A stretch of 64,000 nucleotides of DNA from the NCBI GenBank assembly GCA_947496705.1, contig CANMDW010000013.1:1-64000 (forward strand). Reading direction: 5' to 3'. The notes under the pieces were generated by a model. It was not told the origin of the DNA. It did not search any database and saw nothing but the letters and a program-made list of their open reading frames with translations. A program made the position numbers and the translations under genes. The DNA comes from an uncultured Aquimarina sp. (GTDB taxonomy: Bacteria > Bacteroidota > Bacteroidia > Flavobacteriales > Flavobacteriaceae). Below are positions 16,986 to 25,776 of the stretch, piece by piece. Every line of letters begins with the position of its first letter. Position 1 is the stretch's first letter.

Positions 16986-17981
16986 TTAATCCCCAGAAAA
17001 CCCATTTACCGTAAGCGTTTGCAACTGTTTTTTATCGTTTTCATAAATAAAGAACACCTTCAGCTCTGGATGTGTTTTCAGGAATTCTTTGGACCGCTCC
17101 AACCCCATCGACATCAGAGCCGTAGCATAGGCATCGGCTTCCATACAGGTAGGGGCAATCACAGATACTGCTAAAAGATTAGATTTTAAGGGATATCCTG
17201 TCTTGGCATCCAAAATATGAATATAGCGCTCCCCGTTTTCGTCAACTTTGTATTTTCTATATCCTCCGGAAGTAGCCATAGCTGCATTATGTAGTGAAAT
17301 GATCTTGCTATAGGATTGGCTACCATCAAAATTAGGGTCTTCAACACCAATACGCCAGGGTTTCTGTTTAGTAATATTGCTGCCTTTACCTCGTATCTCA
17401 CCCCCTATCTCTACCAGGTAATTTTTAAAACCTTTGCTTTCCAGAAATTCGGCAAATACATCTACCGCATATCCTTTGGCCAAAGCATTAAAATCTATAA
17501 AAGTGCGAGGATCTGTCTTTACGATGTTACCTTCTTTTAGAATCACCTTATCCAAACCGACTGAAATCAATAAACTATCGATTTTAAGACTATCTAAAGC
17601 AACTATTTTACCTTCCGGGCCAAAATCCCATGCATTTACCAAAACACCAATAGTGGGATCAAAAGCGCCTTCAGTTTCTTTGTAAATCTTCTTTGAGGCA
17701 GTAAAGACTTTTTTAAAATGAGTATCTATAACTATAGCAGTATCTCCCCGATTAATTCGGGATATATCAGAATCTTTACTATATGTAGACATAGAGGTAT
17801 TGATAACACTGACAATACTATCATAGGAACTTGAAAAATCAAACTCCTCTTCATCAATAAACTGAACAGAAAAGGAGGTTCCGAAAGCCTCTCCGCTTGA
17901 GTAATTGAGGTGTAATTTGGGATCTTTTTTACAGGAAATCAAAAAACTTATAAGTACTACAACGACTATTCTTTGAATCAT
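16986..17981 (-). CDS. apbE: FAD:protein FMN transferase
   Basis: 331 residues. The N terminus MIQRIVVVVLISFLISC (lipobox Cys17) makes it a lipoprotein facing the periplasm. ApbE moves FMN from FAD onto a threonine of target proteins such as NqrB and NqrC. Family features seen: the GEAFGTSFSVQF start, SDISRINRGD, EGAFDPTIGVLVNAWDFG, DFNALAKGYAVD, LVEIGGEIRGKG, ATSGGYRKY (also the metal-site region) and APTCMEADAYATALMSMG (conserved Asp). It lies in the same direction as the nqr operon and about 1.5 kb downstream of nqrF, fitting its role as Nqr maturase. Confidence 0.93.
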   Translation of the reverse strand: MIQRIVVVVLISFLISCKKDPKLHLNYSSGEAFGTSFSVQFIDEEEFDFSSSYDSIVSVINTSMSTYSKDSDISRINRGDTAIVIDTHFKKVFTASKKIYKETEGAFDPTIGVLVNAWDFGPEGKIVALDSLKIDSLLISVGLDKVILKEGNIVKTDPRTFIDFNALAKGYAVDVFAEFLESKGFKNYLVEIGGEIRGKGSNITKQKPWRIGVEDPNFDGSQSYSKIISLHNAAMATSGGYRKYKVDENGERYIHILDAKTGYPLKSNLLAVSVIAPTCMEADAYATALMSMGLERSKEFLKTHPELKVFFIYENDKKQLQTLTVNGFSGD

Positions 17982-17988
17982 GTTATTT

Positions 17989-18366
17989 TTAATTCAGGTT
18001 TGTTTCGATACTTTGTAATCCGGCATATTCTAATAGGTATTCTTGATTTAAAAAGACCGGTTCACTGGGGTTTTCTGCATTTTGCAACCCCACTCCCGCA
18101 TAAAATACTTTTGCTTCTTGTTCTCTGGCATGTTTTTTAAACGATTCCATCCAAATCATATCGTAGTTATGTGGATTATCTGGATATGAAATTGCCTTAA
18201 CGAGCACAAAATAATATTGTTTGGATGCATCGATACATACAAACTGCGGATGTTTTCCCAGCTTGCTGTTGATAGCGATAAACTCGAAGCCTTTTTTCTC
18301 TAATTCCTCTCCCACAATATTCATGGCGAGGTTATGTAATTCTTGTTTGGTAAGTATTCTGGTCAT
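17989..18366 (-). CDS. Small conserved protein found next to Nqr genes
   Basis: 125 residues, cytoplasmic, no signal peptide. The sequence pattern (LGKHPQFVCIDASKQYYFVLVKAISYPDNPHNYD, then FYAGVGLQNAENPSEPVFLNQEYLLEYAGLQ) is one I associate with short flavobacterial proteins carried forward in databases as an Nqr subunit F-like protein, but it has no ferredoxin cysteines or flavin-binding motif and is not NqrF. It ends 7 bp upstream of apbE, so the two are probably co-transcribed. The function is unknown; a link with Nqr maturation is only inferred from position. Confidence 0.65.
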   Translation of the reverse strand: MTRILTKQELHNLAMNIVGEELEKKGFEFIAINSKLGKHPQFVCIDASKQYYFVLVKAISYPDNPHNYDMIWMESFKKHAREQEAKVFYAGVGLQNAENPSEPVFLNQEYLLEYAGLQSIETNLN

Positions 18367-18424
18367 AGCGTTGCAAAGATAATACCTTAATTCTGAATTA
18401 AGAATTCATAATTCTGAATTTGAA

Positions 18425-19303
18425 TTATTTAAACCGTATAAACCGAGCTTCATCAAAGTAATAACTGGGGGTAAATACAGGGGTATTTTCATCAAAACGA
18501 TACCAGGGAGAAATAGCAGTATCTTCAAAATTCTTGAGTAAACAAACACTTTGAGCCGGGGTATTACCCTGGGCCAAAAGGTACATCTTATCTCCTTCTT
18601 TATTTATAATCTCATCTGCAATAATCTCGATATGCCCGGGAGAACCAGGTTTGATCAACATATCCCCTATTTGTATCTCCTGAACCGACACTTTTTGCAG
18701 CTCATTATACATAGATAATGTACCGGCATAGGTATAAATAAGATTGAGGTATTTATAAAAATTGGTTTTAGAATGATTAGGAGCTGCTGTTTTATGAAAT
18801 GTTACTTTATTTCCATTAATTTTTGGTCGATATCCGGCTGCATATTTCTTCCAGGAGCAATAATGTCCCGAAGTAAAATTAAAACCGATTTCATTCTTTC
18901 TATTCTGTTCCCATAAATACTCAGATCGTATCCTCATCAGCGCATCGGCACATTGCTGTAACCCGTTGGACGGAACAGGAACCTCCAAAATAGCTTCATG
19001 CCAATCCTGCGTAAAATACTCACTATCATCATAATTGATAATTTTACTCCCATATGGTTTTAGTTTATAATGCCGAAGATATTCCTGAAAAGAGCCTGAG
19101 TCATGAGGTACTCGTTTATACCCTTCCGGAATCAGCACCCGGGTCGAGACAGAGTCTCCGCTAGTATTTATATAATCTGTAACTGTAACCATATTAGTTA
19201 CAACGCCTTTTACATGATTTGCAACCATTTTTCCTTTAACCGTATTCTTTAGTATCAATAGTAACACTATAGCGATACTAAGAGATATAATATACTTCTT
19301 CAT
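18425..19303 (-). CDS. DUF4846 family exported protein
   Basis: 292 residues with an N-terminal signal anchor (about 4-21). The body matches my memory of DUF4846: RVLIPEGYKRVPHDSGSFQEYLRHYKLKPYGS near the start, then CADALMRIRSEYLWEQNR, GFNFTSGHYCSWKKYAAGYRP and DMLIKPGSPGHIEIIADE with LLAQGNTPAQS. The G-SPGH-E-I pattern and the single conserved Cys in HYCSW recall cysteine-peptidase/NlpC-like folds, but the catalytic assignment is inference. It lies between the nqr terminator and the apbE pair. Confidence 0.75.
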   Translation of the reverse strand: MKKYIISLSIAIVLLLILKNTVKGKMVANHVKGVVTNMVTVTDYINTSGDSVSTRVLIPEGYKRVPHDSGSFQEYLRHYKLKPYGSKIINYDDSEYFTQDWHEAILEVPVPSNGLQQCADALMRIRSEYLWEQNRKNEIGFNFTSGHYCSWKKYAAGYRPKINGNKVTFHKTAAPNHSKTNFYKYLNLIYTYAGTLSMYNELQKVSVQEIQIGDMLIKPGSPGHIEIIADEIINKEGDKMYLLAQGNTPAQSVCLLKNFEDTAISPWYRFDENTPVFTPSYYFDEARFIRFK

Positions 19304-19440
19304 AAATAAACCAGATCTTATACCATTTCTAATGTAAATTTTCCCAAATAAAAAGCAGGAGTTTTTTGTTTAGACGAAAAAGAACAATTTTTAGCGTGTA
19401 AATTTGCATCAGAAATGGTATTATTCTCTCTAAAAATAAA

Positions 19441-19510
19441 AAAACCGATGCAATTTACCTACATCGGTTTTATTAATATTGTATTCAAAAGATTTCCGCC
19501 TTCGCGGAAA
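19441..19510 (-). terminator. Double hairpin terminator of the nqr operon
   Basis: Two stems follow the nqrF stop on the minus strand: TTTCCGC/GCGGAAA with a CTTC loop at 19493-19510, and AAAACCGATG/CATCGGTTTT at 19441-19471, the second flanked by T-rich sequence. Together they separate the operon from DUF4846. Confidence 0.6.
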
Positions 19511-19528
19511 TGATCAAAAAAGCCTTAT

Positions 19529-20836
19529 TTATCCACCAAAATCATCAAATCTGATATGCTCATCGGGGATCCCAAAATCTTCTCCCATTTTCTGAACAGC
19601 TTTATTCATTAATGGTGGTCCACAGAAATACAATTCAATATCTTCTGGTGATTCATGATCATTGAGATAATTATCGATTACACAATTATGTATAAATCCA
19701 ACGAATCCATCACCTTCATCATTAATATCTTTTTTCACTTTCCAGTTGTCTTCTTCCAACGGTTCAGACAAAGCCAGATAGAATTTAAAGTTAGGGAAGC
19801 TTTTCTCCAGATCGTAGAAATGATCCAGGTAGAACAACTCACGCTTAGAACGTCCGCCATACCAATAGGTTACTTTACGGCCTGTTTTTAAGGTTTTAAA
19901 CAAGTGATATAAATGAGAACGCATAGGGGCCATACCTGCTCCACCACCTACATATAACATCTCTGCTTCAGATTCATTGATAAAAAATTCTCCATAAGGA
20001 CCAGAAATAGTCACCTTATCTCCAGGTTTTTGAGCAAAAATATATGAAGATGCCACACCTGGGTTTACATCCATCCATCCGTTTTTGGCTCTATCCCATG
20101 GGGGTGTAGCGATACGCACATTCAACATGATCTCTTTTCCTTCTGCAGGATAAGAAGCCATAGAGTAAGCACGCTCTACCGTTTCGGTATTTTTCATTAC
20201 CAATGGCCAAAGACCAAACTTATCCCATTCTGCCTGAAACTTATCTGGTGTATCATGTTCTTCAGGATGTGCCGTAATATCTATATCTGAATATTTAATC
20301 TCGCATTGTGGAATTTCAATCTGGATATATCCTCCGGCTTTATAGCCCATATCTTCAGGAATACGCACTACAAACTCCTTGATAAAAGATGCCACGTTAT
20401 AGTTACGCACTACTTCGGCTTCCCATTTTTTGATTCCGAATACCTCTTCGGGAACTTCAATATTCATATCCTGTTTTACCTTTACCTGGCAGGCCAAACG
20501 CGCCCCGTGTTGTAACTCTTTACGGGAGAAATGCGGGGTTTCTGTAGGTAGCGCTTCTCCGCCACCAGATAATACGTGACACTCACACTGGATACAGGTT
20601 CCGCCGCCGCCGCAAGCAGATGGTAAAAATATCTTCTGCGCTCCTAAAGTAGATAATAAAGTCCCTCCTGAGGCCACTTCAATCTCCTTTTCGCCATTAA
20701 TGGTAATCTTTACCGGCCCGGAAGGCATTAATTTATCTTTTGCAAATAATAAGATTCCTACTAAAACAAGAATCAGCACCAAAAACGAAATAATTGTTAA
20801 GGCTATGGTTCCACCGGTAGATGCTAAAAATATCAT
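19529..20836 (-). CDS. nqrF: Na+-translocating NADH:quinone reductase subunit F
   Basis: 435 residues. This is the NADH-oxidising entry subunit. One N-terminal transmembrane helix (about 8-31), then a 2Fe-2S ferredoxin domain with Cys75, Cys81, Cys84 and Cys116 (LPSACGGGGTCIQC...LACQV), then a FAD-binding domain (RAYSMASYPAEGKEIMLNVR) and an NADH-binding domain (LYVGGGAGMAPMRSHLY, ELYFCGPPLMNKAV). It ends in DDFGG as usual for the family. It is the last gene of nqrABCDEF and lies 1 bp after nqrE. Confidence 0.96.
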   Translation of the reverse strand: MIFLASTGGTIALTIISFLVLILVLVGILLFAKDKLMPSGPVKITINGEKEIEVASGGTLLSTLGAQKIFLPSACGGGGTCIQCECHVLSGGGEALPTETPHFSRKELQHGARLACQVKVKQDMNIEVPEEVFGIKKWEAEVVRNYNVASFIKEFVVRIPEDMGYKAGGYIQIEIPQCEIKYSDIDITAHPEEHDTPDKFQAEWDKFGLWPLVMKNTETVERAYSMASYPAEGKEIMLNVRIATPPWDRAKNGWMDVNPGVASSYIFAQKPGDKVTISGPYGEFFINESEAEMLYVGGGAGMAPMRSHLYHLFKTLKTGRKVTYWYGGRSKRELFYLDHFYDLEKSFPNFKFYLALSEPLEEDNWKVKKDINDEGDGFVGFIHNCVIDNYLNDHESPEDIELYFCGPPLMNKAVQKMGEDFGIPDEHIRFDDFGG

Positions 20837-20837
20837 A

Positions 20838-21557
20838 TTATTTAAGTATTGTAACGTTAGTATTTTCGGCTACTTCTTTTGTATTCTCTTCTTTCTCGAC
20901 CTGAGCGGCTTTTTGTTCTTTTTTACCTTCTTCATCTCCTCCGGTAAGCATTCCGCCAAAACTCATAAAACCAATGGCCATTAAACCGGTAAGGATAAAT
21001 GTGATTCCTAAACCTCTTAACGGAGCGGGTACATTAGAGTATCTGATCTTCTCACGAATAGCGGCAATTGCAAGAATTGCAAGAAACCATCCGATTCCTG
21101 ATCCTACACCATACACCGCAGCTTGTGAGATATTGGCAAATTCTTTTTGCTGCATAAACAACGATCCTCCAAGGATAGCGCAGTTTACAGCTATTAATGG
21201 TAAAAATATCCCCAAAGAGTTATACAATGCCGGAGAAAATTTCTCTACAACAATCTCTACCAATTGCACCATGGTTGCAATAGTAGCTATAAACAAAATG
21301 AACGTTAGGAAACTTAAATCATACCCTGCATATTCTTTACCTAACCAAGATTCTAATGCCCCATCTCTTAGAATATATTTATCCAGCAAGAAATTTAGTG
21401 GTACTGTAATTGCCAGTACAAATATCACGGCAGCTCCAAGACCTACAGCTGTAGATACTTTTTTGGATACTGCAAGGTAAGAGCACATCCCTAAAAAGAA
21501 TGCGAATACCATGTTATCTATAAAGATCGATTTCAAAAATAACTCTAAATATTCCAT
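20838..21557 (-). CDS. nqrE: Na+-translocating NADH:quinone reductase subunit E
   Basis: 239 residues, six predicted membrane helices. NqrE with NqrD binds an intramembrane iron centre; the conserved cysteines are in FFLGMCSYLAVSK and AVNCAILGGSLF. It is about 40 residues longer than Vibrio NqrE because of a charged C-terminal tail after the last helix (from about residue 205, rich in Glu and Lys, ending NVTILK). The tail is outside the membrane fold; its role is unknown. It overlaps nothing and is 11 bp from nqrD. Confidence 0.95.
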   Translation of the reverse strand: MEYLELFLKSIFIDNMVFAFFLGMCSYLAVSKKVSTAVGLGAAVIFVLAITVPLNFLLDKYILRDGALESWLGKEYAGYDLSFLTFILFIATIATMVQLVEIVVEKFSPALYNSLGIFLPLIAVNCAILGGSLFMQQKEFANISQAAVYGVGSGIGWFLAILAIAAIREKIRYSNVPAPLRGLGITFILTGLMAIGFMSFGGMLTGGDEEGKKEQKAAQVEKEENTKEVAENTNVTILK

Positions 21558-21568
21558 GTTTCTTTATT

Positions 21569-22261
21569 TTAATGATCTTCGATTAATGCTTTATTTCTAC
21601 TTCTCTGGATCCAGATAATGATTCCTACGGTGATTAGTGCCATTGGCGCTAATACCATAAAACCATTATTTTCATATCCTATGGCATACAATCCTGTTTT
21701 ATCGATGGGGTCTCCTAAGATCTTTGCCCCAAATAGTGTTCCTGATCCCAACAACTCTCTAAAGAATGCAACGATAACCAATAACAATCCATATCCTGCT
21801 GCATTTCCAATTCCATCCAGGAACGATTTCCATGGGCCATTACCCAACGCAAAGGCTTCAAAACGCCCCATAATGATACAGTTGGTAATAATCAAGCCTA
21901 TGAATACCGAGAGTTCTTTGCTTAAAGTATACGCAAATGCTTTGAGCACCTGATCCACAACAATTACCAAAGCCGCCACAACAACCAGCTGAACAATAAT
22001 TCTAATTTTGGATGGAATAATATTTCTCATTAAAGAAATTACCACATTTCCTGCGCCCATTACAAAAATCACCGAAATCGCCATCACAATCGACGGTTTC
22101 AACTGCGCTGTGATTGCCAATGCAGAACATATCCCCAGTACCTGTATGGTAATCGGGTTATTATCGGCAAGCGGATCTATTAGTAATTTTCTGTTTTTCT
22201 TAGAAAACAGAGGCTCTTTGGGCTCTTTTACTTTAACTTTTTCTTCTGTTACTTCAGCCAT
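21569..22261 (-). CDS. nqrD: Na+-translocating NADH:quinone reductase subunit D
   Basis: 230 residues, integral membrane protein with about six helices after a charged N-terminal extension (residues 1-25, EEKVKVKEPKEPLFSKKNR). The paired conserved cysteines are in QVLGICSALAIT and IITNCIIMGRFEAFA, which with NqrE hold the membrane iron site used in electron transfer from NqrF to NqrB/C. The gene lies 3 bp downstream of nqrC. Confidence 0.95.
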   Translation of the reverse strand: MAEVTEEKVKVKEPKEPLFSKKNRKLLIDPLADNNPITIQVLGICSALAITAQLKPSIVMAISVIFVMGAGNVVISLMRNIIPSKIRIIVQLVVVAALVIVVDQVLKAFAYTLSKELSVFIGLIITNCIIMGRFEAFALGNGPWKSFLDGIGNAAGYGLLLVIVAFFRELLGSGTLFGAKILGDPIDKTGLYAIGYENNGFMVLAPMALITVGIIIWIQRSRNKALIEDH

Positions 22262-22264
22262 TTG

Positions 22265-23020
22265 CTATTTTTTTAACGTTTCGAAATAGGGTAGGTACAT
22301 TCTAATTCCTTTCTTCACCATTATGGTCACTCCATCACCGGTAATGGTTGCTCCGGCAAGTGCATCTACAGCGTTATCGTCTTTTCTATCGTTTTTGGGA
22401 TCTGCATTTCCTTTCTTAACAGTAACCCCCTGGAAGTCACCGGCAGTATTTAAAATTCTTTCTCCTATAAAATCATCTCTAAAGAAAGCTTCTTTAATAT
22501 TGGCACCCAGACCCGGGGTTTCTCCTTTATGGTCAAAAAATGCTCCCTGTAATGTCTCAAACTCTTTATCAAGCGAAACATATCCCCAGATGGCATCCCA
22601 CAGACCATTACCTCTCATAGGAATGATATAAAATTTCTTTCCTTCTTTTTCTCCTATGAATAAAGGCATTTTACGCTCATAATTTGAGTCTTGCTTTACT
22701 TTATCATTTTCTTTCTTCACTTCGATATCAAAGGCATCTGCTGTTTTTTCAGCAGTGGTTCCGGTAATAATATATTGTTCTTCACCAACATATTTCTGGA
22801 ATAATGTCTCTGCCTGCTCGGCCGGTACAAATTCGTTGGGATCCTCTGGATCTGACACACCCATTGCAAAAAGAATATTCTGTTGCTTTTCGGTACGCTT
22901 GTTTTCCGAAATTTTATCTTTTAATGAAGAAGCTGTAAAAGCCAACAATGAGCCAACCACTACTACCATAGCAATGGCAAAAAAGATGGTATATGAGTTT
23001 TTATCTGTATTCATTGCCAT
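22265..23020 (-). CDS. nqrC: Na+-translocating NADH:quinone reductase subunit C
   Basis: 251 residues. One N-terminal transmembrane helix (about 10-30), then a periplasmic FMN-binding domain. The flavinylation motif DALAGAT ends in Thr225, the residue expected to carry phosphoester-linked FMN added by ApbE (encoded at 16986-17981). ETPGLGANI is the other conserved FMN-domain motif. It is 2 bp from nqrB and 3 bp from nqrD. Confidence 0.95.
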   Translation of the reverse strand: MAMNTDKNSYTIFFAIAMVVVVGSLLAFTASSLKDKISENKRTEKQQNILFAMGVSDPEDPNEFVPAEQAETLFQKYVGEEQYIITGTTAEKTADAFDIEVKKENDKVKQDSNYERKMPLFIGEKEGKKFYIIPMRGNGLWDAIWGYVSLDKEFETLQGAFFDHKGETPGLGANIKEAFFRDDFIGERILNTAGDFQGVTVKKGNADPKNDRKDDNAVDALAGATITGDGVTIMVKKGIRMYLPYFETLKK

Positions 23021-23022
23021 GA

Positions 23023-24222
23023 TTATACTGTTTTTAATTTTAGACGCTTCATTCTTTTCTTCACATTACCTTGTACCACATAATGATCAATGGTAGGAGC
23101 AAAAACATTCATTAATAAGATGGCCAGGAATACTCCTTCGGGGTAAGCCGGGTTAAATACACGAATTAATATAGAGATAAACCCGATCAGGAATCCATAG
23201 ATCCATTTTCCTTTATTGGTTTGCGAAGCTGTTACAGGATCGGTGGCCATAAACACAATACCGAAGGCAATTCCTCCAACAATCAGGTGTTTCCAAAACT
23301 CTAAATTCATTAATGCATAAAACTTACTGGATTCTGAAATCCAGCCTGCATCTGTAATTCCATTGAATATGAGTCCCATTGCCAAAGTTCCTACTACTGC
23401 ACTAAGCATAATTCTCCAGCTTCCTATCTTGCAAAAAATCAAAAACAATCCTCCTAACAGGATCAGGAAAGCTGATGTTTCTCCAACAGAACCCGGGATA
23501 AACCCAAAGAACATATCTGAAACTGAGTAATCGAAAGGTTTGGAGTTGGCAAGGTATCCCAAAACGGTTTCCCCAGACAATGCATCTACACCCGATTTTT
23601 CGATTGCAGAATGCACCCATACTTTATCTCCAGACATCCAGCCCGGATAGGAGAAAAATAAGAAAGCCCTAATCGTTAATGCGGGGTTCAGAATATTCAT
23701 CCCGGTTCCTCCGAATACTTCTTTACCGATCACTACTCCAAAGATTACTGCAATGGCCAGCATCCATAGTGGTGTATCTACCGGAACAATTAAAGGTACC
23801 AACATACCAGTAACCAGGTATCCTTCTTCTACTTCGTGTCCTTTCTTTACGGCAAATAAAAACTCTACTGCAAGTCCTACACCATAAGATACAATGACCA
23901 ATGGAAGTATTTTTACTGCTCCCAAAGCAAAGTTTTCCCAATTGATGAAATGCTCGAATAACGAAAATTCTTCCGGGAAACCGTTAAGTGCAGAATAATA
24001 TTGATATCCTGCATTGAAAATACCAAAAATCAAACACGGTACCAGTGCCATGATCACGGTATTCATCGTTCGCTTCAGGTCGTCTGCAGCGCGAATATGG
24101 CTTCCAGAATGTGTAGTTTCATTTGGCAAATACAAAAAAGTATGGATTGCATTAAATGCAGGAGCCATCTTTTTGCCTTTATACTTTAGTTTTAGTTTAT
24201 GTAATTTATTTTTTAATCCCAT
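23023..24222 (-). CDS. nqrB: Na+-translocating NADH:quinone reductase subunit B
   Basis: 399 residues, about ten membrane helices of the RnfD/NqrB family. It binds riboflavin and a covalent FMN and forms the Na+ path and quinone site. The flavinylation motif reads DALSGET with Thr219 as acceptor; the usual Ala before Thr is Glu here. GGTGMNILNPALTIRAFLFFSYP and MATDPVTASQTNKGKWIYG are highly conserved family blocks. It lies 4 bp downstream of nqrA. Confidence 0.95.
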   Translation of the reverse strand: MGLKNKLHKLKLKYKGKKMAPAFNAIHTFLYLPNETTHSGSHIRAADDLKRTMNTVIMALVPCLIFGIFNAGYQYYSALNGFPEEFSLFEHFINWENFALGAVKILPLVIVSYGVGLAVEFLFAVKKGHEVEEGYLVTGMLVPLIVPVDTPLWMLAIAVIFGVVIGKEVFGGTGMNILNPALTIRAFLFFSYPGWMSGDKVWVHSAIEKSGVDALSGETVLGYLANSKPFDYSVSDMFFGFIPGSVGETSAFLILLGGLFLIFCKIGSWRIMLSAVVGTLAMGLIFNGITDAGWISESSKFYALMNLEFWKHLIVGGIAFGIVFMATDPVTASQTNKGKWIYGFLIGFISILIRVFNPAYPEGVFLAILLMNVFAPTIDHYVVQGNVKKRMKRLKLKTV

Positions 24223-24226
24223 AGCA

Positions 24227-25582
24227 CTATCCTATTTCTTTTAACATTAAGTCCAACCCTTCTCTTATGATTTGCTGATGTGGTTGTTTGGACACACATA
24301 TAAATTCGGTAAGGGCAAAATCTTCGGGTGCAACTTCGTACATTCCTAATTGTTCCATCGCATCCAGGTCATTTACCACACATGCTTTCAGCAATTGTAG
24401 CGGGTATATATCAAAAGGAAATACATTTTCGTAACTGCCGGTTATTACAAATGCTCTATGCTCACCATTGGTATTGGTATTGAGATCATATTTTTTATTT
24501 GGAAACAACCAGGAGAACGTTAATGCTCTGGAAGGGGATATTTTATTAAAAATAGGTTTGTTCCATCCGAAGAATTCATAATCATCTCCTTCGGGAATTA
24601 CCGCTAAACTGCTATGATAGTACCCGAGATGACCATCGGGTTTTACATTTACGCCTGTAAGCACATCTCCACTGATTACCCTGATATTTCCTTCATCATG
24701 TACTCCAGAGTCGTATACTACGGTCGACACTTCGGCACCGATCTTGGTTTTATAATATTTAGGGTTTTTAACCGAGGAACCGGCCAGGGCAACCGTTCTT
24801 TCGGCATTAAACTTGCCGGTCAATAAAAGCTCACCGATAACTACCAGATCCTGCGGGTGTACCACCCAAACTACTTCTCCTTTGTTAATAGGATCTATTT
24901 TGGCAATCTGCACACTTACATTTCCTGCCGGATGTGGTCCCGAAACCTTATGAATTGTACTATTATCAAGGCTTTCTAAAGGAGATTTTCCTTTTTTACC
25001 AACGGAAATATGTACCTCACCTTCGGTCAACTTACTCAGTGCAGTAACTGCTGTCTGAAGTTCTTTTTCTTTACCTGCCAGCACATAATCACTATCTGCT
25101 GCCAAAGGAGCTGTGACATATCCTGATATAAAAATAGCTTTTGGAGCTACATCGGGATTGGCAATAACATCATAGGGGCGTTGTTTAATAAAAGGCCAGC
25201 AACCAGATGCTAACAGATGCGCTTTGACCTCATCGCCACTCATAGTATCCACATTCTTTACGCCAAAGTCTGCATATTGCTGCTCTTTGTCTGCCAGAAT
25301 TTTGAAGGCTAAAATCTTTCTTTTGGCCCCACGAAAAATCTCAACTATTTCTCCACTTACCGGAGAAGGGAAAAGCATATTTTCATTAGATTTTGAGTGA
25401 AAGAGTGGTTCGCCGGCTTTAACTTCTGTCCCTTGTTTGGCAATAACTTTAGGAATGATACCGTGAAAATCGTCAGGCTTAATTGCAAAAACATTACTTC
25501 TGGTGGCATCTACAGTAATTTTTTCCGCTTCACCAACAAGCTTAATGTCCAAGCCTTTTCTGATACGAATGTCTTTTGACAT
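24227..25582 (-). CDS. nqrA: Na+-translocating NADH:quinone reductase subunit A
   Basis: 451 residues, cytoplasmic peripheral subunit and first gene of the operon. Family features: the N-terminal barrel-sandwich region (FHGIIPKVIAKQGTEVKAGEPLFHSK), FPSPVSGEIVEIFRGAKRKIL, SGPHPAGNVSVQIAKIDPINKGEVVW, and FPFDIYPLQLLKACVVNDLDAMEQLGMYEVAPEDFALTEF. Its role in the complex is structural and linked to quinone binding. A promoter-like sequence lies just upstream at 25624-25654. Confidence 0.96.
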   Translation of the reverse strand: MSKDIRIRKGLDIKLVGEAEKITVDATRSNVFAIKPDDFHGIIPKVIAKQGTEVKAGEPLFHSKSNENMLFPSPVSGEIVEIFRGAKRKILAFKILADKEQQYADFGVKNVDTMSGDEVKAHLLASGCWPFIKQRPYDVIANPDVAPKAIFISGYVTAPLAADSDYVLAGKEKELQTAVTALSKLTEGEVHISVGKKGKSPLESLDNSTIHKVSGPHPAGNVSVQIAKIDPINKGEVVWVVHPQDLVVIGELLLTGKFNAERTVALAGSSVKNPKYYKTKIGAEVSTVVYDSGVHDEGNIRVISGDVLTGVNVKPDGHLGYYHSSLAVIPEGDDYEFFGWNKPIFNKISPSRALTFSWLFPNKKYDLNTNTNGEHRAFVITGSYENVFPFDIYPLQLLKACVVNDLDAMEQLGMYEVAPEDFALTEFICVSKQPHQQIIREGLDLMLKEIG

Positions 25583-25623
25583 ATTTGTAGTCTATAATTA
25601 GTTAATTAACTAAAAAAATCGTG

Positions 25624-25654
25624 CAAATTTACTAATTAAAACACGTAAGTGAAA
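25624..25654 (-). promoter_or_regulatory. Promoter of the nqr operon
   Basis: On the minus strand TTTC (25651-25654) and TAAATTTG (25624-25631) lie 19 bases apart, a one-mismatch -33 box and a perfect -7 box. Transcription would start near 25617, about 35 bases before nqrA. Confidence 0.45.
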
Positions 25655-25776
25655 GCCGGTCTCGTCATAAAGTTTTATTAATAATCATTCTAAATAATGG
25701 TTTCTTAACATTACGATCTCCCTTTTCACTTTAGGCATACATTTTGTTTATATTTACATCCATAATTGCTACTATA

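Noticed and set aside
17989..18366. A second NqrF subunit
   Set aside because: It has no membrane helix, no ferredoxin cysteines and no FAD/NADH motifs; the true nqrF is at 19529-20836.
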